Shown: positions 14,237-15,709 of the stretch, piece by piece
Layout of the letters: every line of letters starts with the position of its first letter
Numbering within the stretch: the first letter of the stretch is position 1
Source of the DNA: an uncultured Clostridium sp.
GTDB lineage: Bacteria > Bacillota > Clostridia > Lachnospirales > Lachnospiraceae
DNA: 15,709 nt
Reading direction: 5' to 3'
Assembly (NCBI GenBank): GCA_900555045.1
Contig: USJW01000112.1
Span: forward strand, 1 to 15,709
Notes under the pieces: generated by a model
Seen by the model: only the letters and a program-made list of their open reading frames with translations
Told to the model about the DNA's origin: nothing
Database searches by the model: none
Program-made: the position numbers and the translations under genes

Positions 14237-15487
14237 TTACAGTGTGTTGTCCTGAAGCCCGATGTTCTGGCGGAAGGCCCCCGGGGTCATGGTCCGGTAG
14301 CGCAGGAAGTTGCGGGTCAGGGTCTTGGCGTTGTTGAAGCCCACGTCGATGGCGATCTGTGTGATGGTCTGGTCGGTGTTTTTTAGGAGCTCCGAGGCCC
14401 GGTTGACGCGGACGAAGTTGAGGAAGTCGGGGAAGTTCTTCTCCACCTGGTACAGCAGGATGGTGTTTAGCTCCTTGATGGAGATGTGAAACCGGTCCGC
14501 CGTGTTCTGGGGCGTCAAGTCCTCGGCGTAGTTGCGGTATATGTAGGCCACGATGTCGTAGGCATCCCTCGTCATCTTGATGTTGCACATCTCGTACACG
14601 TTCTGGTAGGTTTTCCGGAAATCGTTGGCCTTCATGCCGATCCGGGCGGCAAACACCTTGCTGATGTGGGAGCTGTCCACGAAGCCCAGAATCTCCGCCA
14701 GCTCCTCCATGGTCAGGTTGGTGTAGAGCAGGAAATTGATGGTCTTGCCCACGCGCATCTCGTTCAACAGGTCGAAGAAGGACAGGCCGGTGGTCTGGGT
14801 GATGTAGTTGCTGATGGACGACTCACTCATGAAAAACAGCTTGGACAGGTTGGAAAGCGTCAGCTTCTCGCTCAGGTGGTTGTACATGTAGTGCAGGACA
14901 TCGCTCTTATGGATCTCCGCACGGGCGGGCGGGGAGGCGACCCGGCTGCGCTCTGCGGCGCGGCAGAACAGCACGATCAGCTCCACCAGCTTGTTTTTTA
15001 AGTACAGAGTGTGGAACTCGTCGCCGCTGTCCGCGGGCCTTACGGACTCCACGCCCATCTCCGTGCGCAGCTGCTCAAAGATGGTGCGGATGGCCTCATA
15101 TTCGCCCTCGTCGCAGTGGACCACCGGGGTGGCCGTCATCTCCTCGATCAGGCTCACGGGCTTGCTGTCCGCATTGTACACGGACTTGATGATGGAGTTG
15201 ATGTTGTCGAAGTAGTAGGCCAGAAGGTAGTACTGGAGCGGCGCGTCCACCTGGATCACGTCGGAGATCTGCCAGGGCAGGATGGACACGATGGTGCCGG
15301 GCAGAAGCTTGTACTCCCGGTCCTGGAGCTTAAGGACGCCCTGGCCCTCGTTGATCAGCCAAAAGCGGGACATCTGGTGAATGAGAGGCGTGGTTGGGGT
15401 GTCGATGACCTCCGTGTCGATACTGCAGATTTTGCGGTAATCCTGGTTGGAGCAATATACGTTCTGAATCGGCACCGTTTTTCCCAT
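14237..15487 (-). CDS. AraC-family regulator with two complete DNA-binding domains
   Basis: This is a 416-residue cytoplasmic transcription regulator, against about 290 residues for usual AraC proteins. Residues about 35-90 look like a cupin-type sensing domain (FWLINEGQGVLKLQDREYKL, then LPGTIVSILPW). A helical linker follows to about 190. The first AraC domain spans about 195-295, with LTLSNLSKLFFMSESSISNY and MEELAEILGFVDSSHISKVF. A second complete one spans about 305-408, with LTPQNTADRFHISIKELNTI and ITQIAIDVGFNNAKTLTRNF ending in RTMTPGAFRQ. Both have two helix-turn-helix units, so neither appears degenerate. ATG at 15487 has AAGGAGG 7 bases upstream. It converges on the cyclodeaminase-like operon, its likeliest target or partner; the ligand is unknown. 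Confidence 0.88.
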   Translation of the reverse strand: MGKTVPIQNVYCSNQDYRKICSIDTEVIDTPTTPLIHQMSRFWLINEGQGVLKLQDREYKLLPGTIVSILPWQISDVIQVDAPLQYYLLAYYFDNINSIIKSVYNADSKPVSLIEEMTATPVVHCDEGEYEAIRTIFEQLRTEMGVESVRPADSGDEFHTLYLKNKLVELIVLFCRAAERSRVASPPARAEIHKSDVLHYMYNHLSEKLTLSNLSKLFFMSESSISNYITQTTGLSFFDLLNEMRVGKTINFLLYTNLTMEELAEILGFVDSSHISKVFAARIGMKANDFRKTYQNVYEMCNIKMTRDAYDIVAYIYRNYAEDLTPQNTADRFHISIKELNTILLYQVEKNFPDFLNFVRVNRASELLKNTDQTITQIAIDVGFNNAKTLTRNFLRYRTMTPGAFRQNIGLQDNTL

Positions 15488-15524
15488 GATGCGGCCTCCT
15501 TAGAAAAAAATTTCTGACAGTATC

Positions 15525-15553
15525 ATTATAACTGCATAGGGAGATGGGGGCAA
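15525..15553 (-). promoter_or_regulatory. Promoter of the tandem-AraC regulator gene
   Basis: Read on the minus strand, TTGCCC (15553-15548) and a perfect TATAAT (15530-15525) are separated by 17 bases. The leader to the ATG is about 30 bases and contains the AAGGAGG ribosome site. Confidence 0.75.
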
Positions 15554-15688
15554 GGGGTATGTGGGACAGGGGGGCCGGACTTTTGAAGTATTTTCATGCA
15601 GGCCCGACGCAAAGTGGGAGGTAGGAGGGCAAAACCGCCGGTAAAATACCGCGCTGCGGGACGGAAATGTCCCACGCGGGAGAAAGAA

Positions 15689-15709
15689 ATGAGAATAAAG
15701 CATGGAAAT
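15689..15709 (+). CDS. Possible start of a divergent gene, cut by the window edge
   Basis: ATG at 15689 has GGGAG (15678-15682) 6 bases upstream and opens a frame reading MRIKHGN to the window end. Only seven codons are visible and no convincing promoter is seen upstream, so this rests on ribosome-site geometry alone. The region 15560-15688 otherwise contains only short hairpins (CGGTA/TACCG and GGGAC/GTCCC) that could be part of a leader. Confidence 0.3.

Overview
The window looks like a chromosomal segment of a GC-rich Firmicute of the Lachnospiraceae type. The reasons are consistent GGAGG-type ribosome binding sites, sigma-A promoters of the TTGACA-17-TATAAT class, frequent GTG/TTG starts, a GntR-type TreR with a phosphotransferase trehalose system, and a TraX-family membrane protein. 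The genus cannot be fixed from the sequence; an Enterocloster-like gut clostridium is a guess. I see no phage, transposase, CRISPR array, tRNA or rRNA. Except for the promoter and terminator regions the segment is densely coding, and no gene-free stretch exceeds 300 bases.

Layout, left to right: (1) 1-253 is leader DNA with a perfect AT-rich inverted repeat at the very edge, a terminator-like hairpin and a strong promoter for a TraX-family membrane protein (254-1054). (2) The trehalose region has treR (1117-1839, GntR/UTRA repressor), a separately promoted AEC-family permease (1914-2831), a terminator whose 3' half is repeated three times in tandem, then an operator-laden promoter followed by treP (3130-5019, PTS EIIBCA) and treC (5048-6730, phospho-alpha-glucosidase). 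TreP would import and phosphorylate trehalose, TreC would split trehalose-6-phosphate into glucose and glucose-6-phosphate, and TreR would sense trehalose-6-phosphate. Palindromes of the form TTGT-N4-ACAA occur twice at the treP promoter and once, imperfectly, at the treR promoter, which gives a self-contained and probably autoregulated regulon.

(3) From 6736 a new promoter drives a four-gene surface polysaccharide cassette: glf (UDP-galactopyranose mutase), two family-2 glycosyltransferases and a Wzx-like flippase. Together they suggest assembly and export of a galactofuranose-containing glycan. Both glycosyltransferases carry odd low-complexity segments: an in-frame insertion in the first and an exact hexapeptide repeat in the second.

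(4) From 11725 another promoter drives a two-gene operon. It encodes a stand-alone enzyme resembling the archaeal-type ornithine cyclodeaminase (LOR/SDH, AgrE C-terminal) family and a multi-pass membrane protein with Gate/nucleoside-recognition-like character. A very long, nearly perfect bidirectional terminator hairpin separates it from a convergent regulator (14237-15487, minus strand) that has two complete AraC-type DNA-binding domains in one chain. This three-gene neighbourhood, a possible ornithine/proline module with an unusual tandem-AraC regulator, is the best candidate here for something poorly described. At the right edge a good ribosome binding site and ATG suggest a divergent gene running out of the window.
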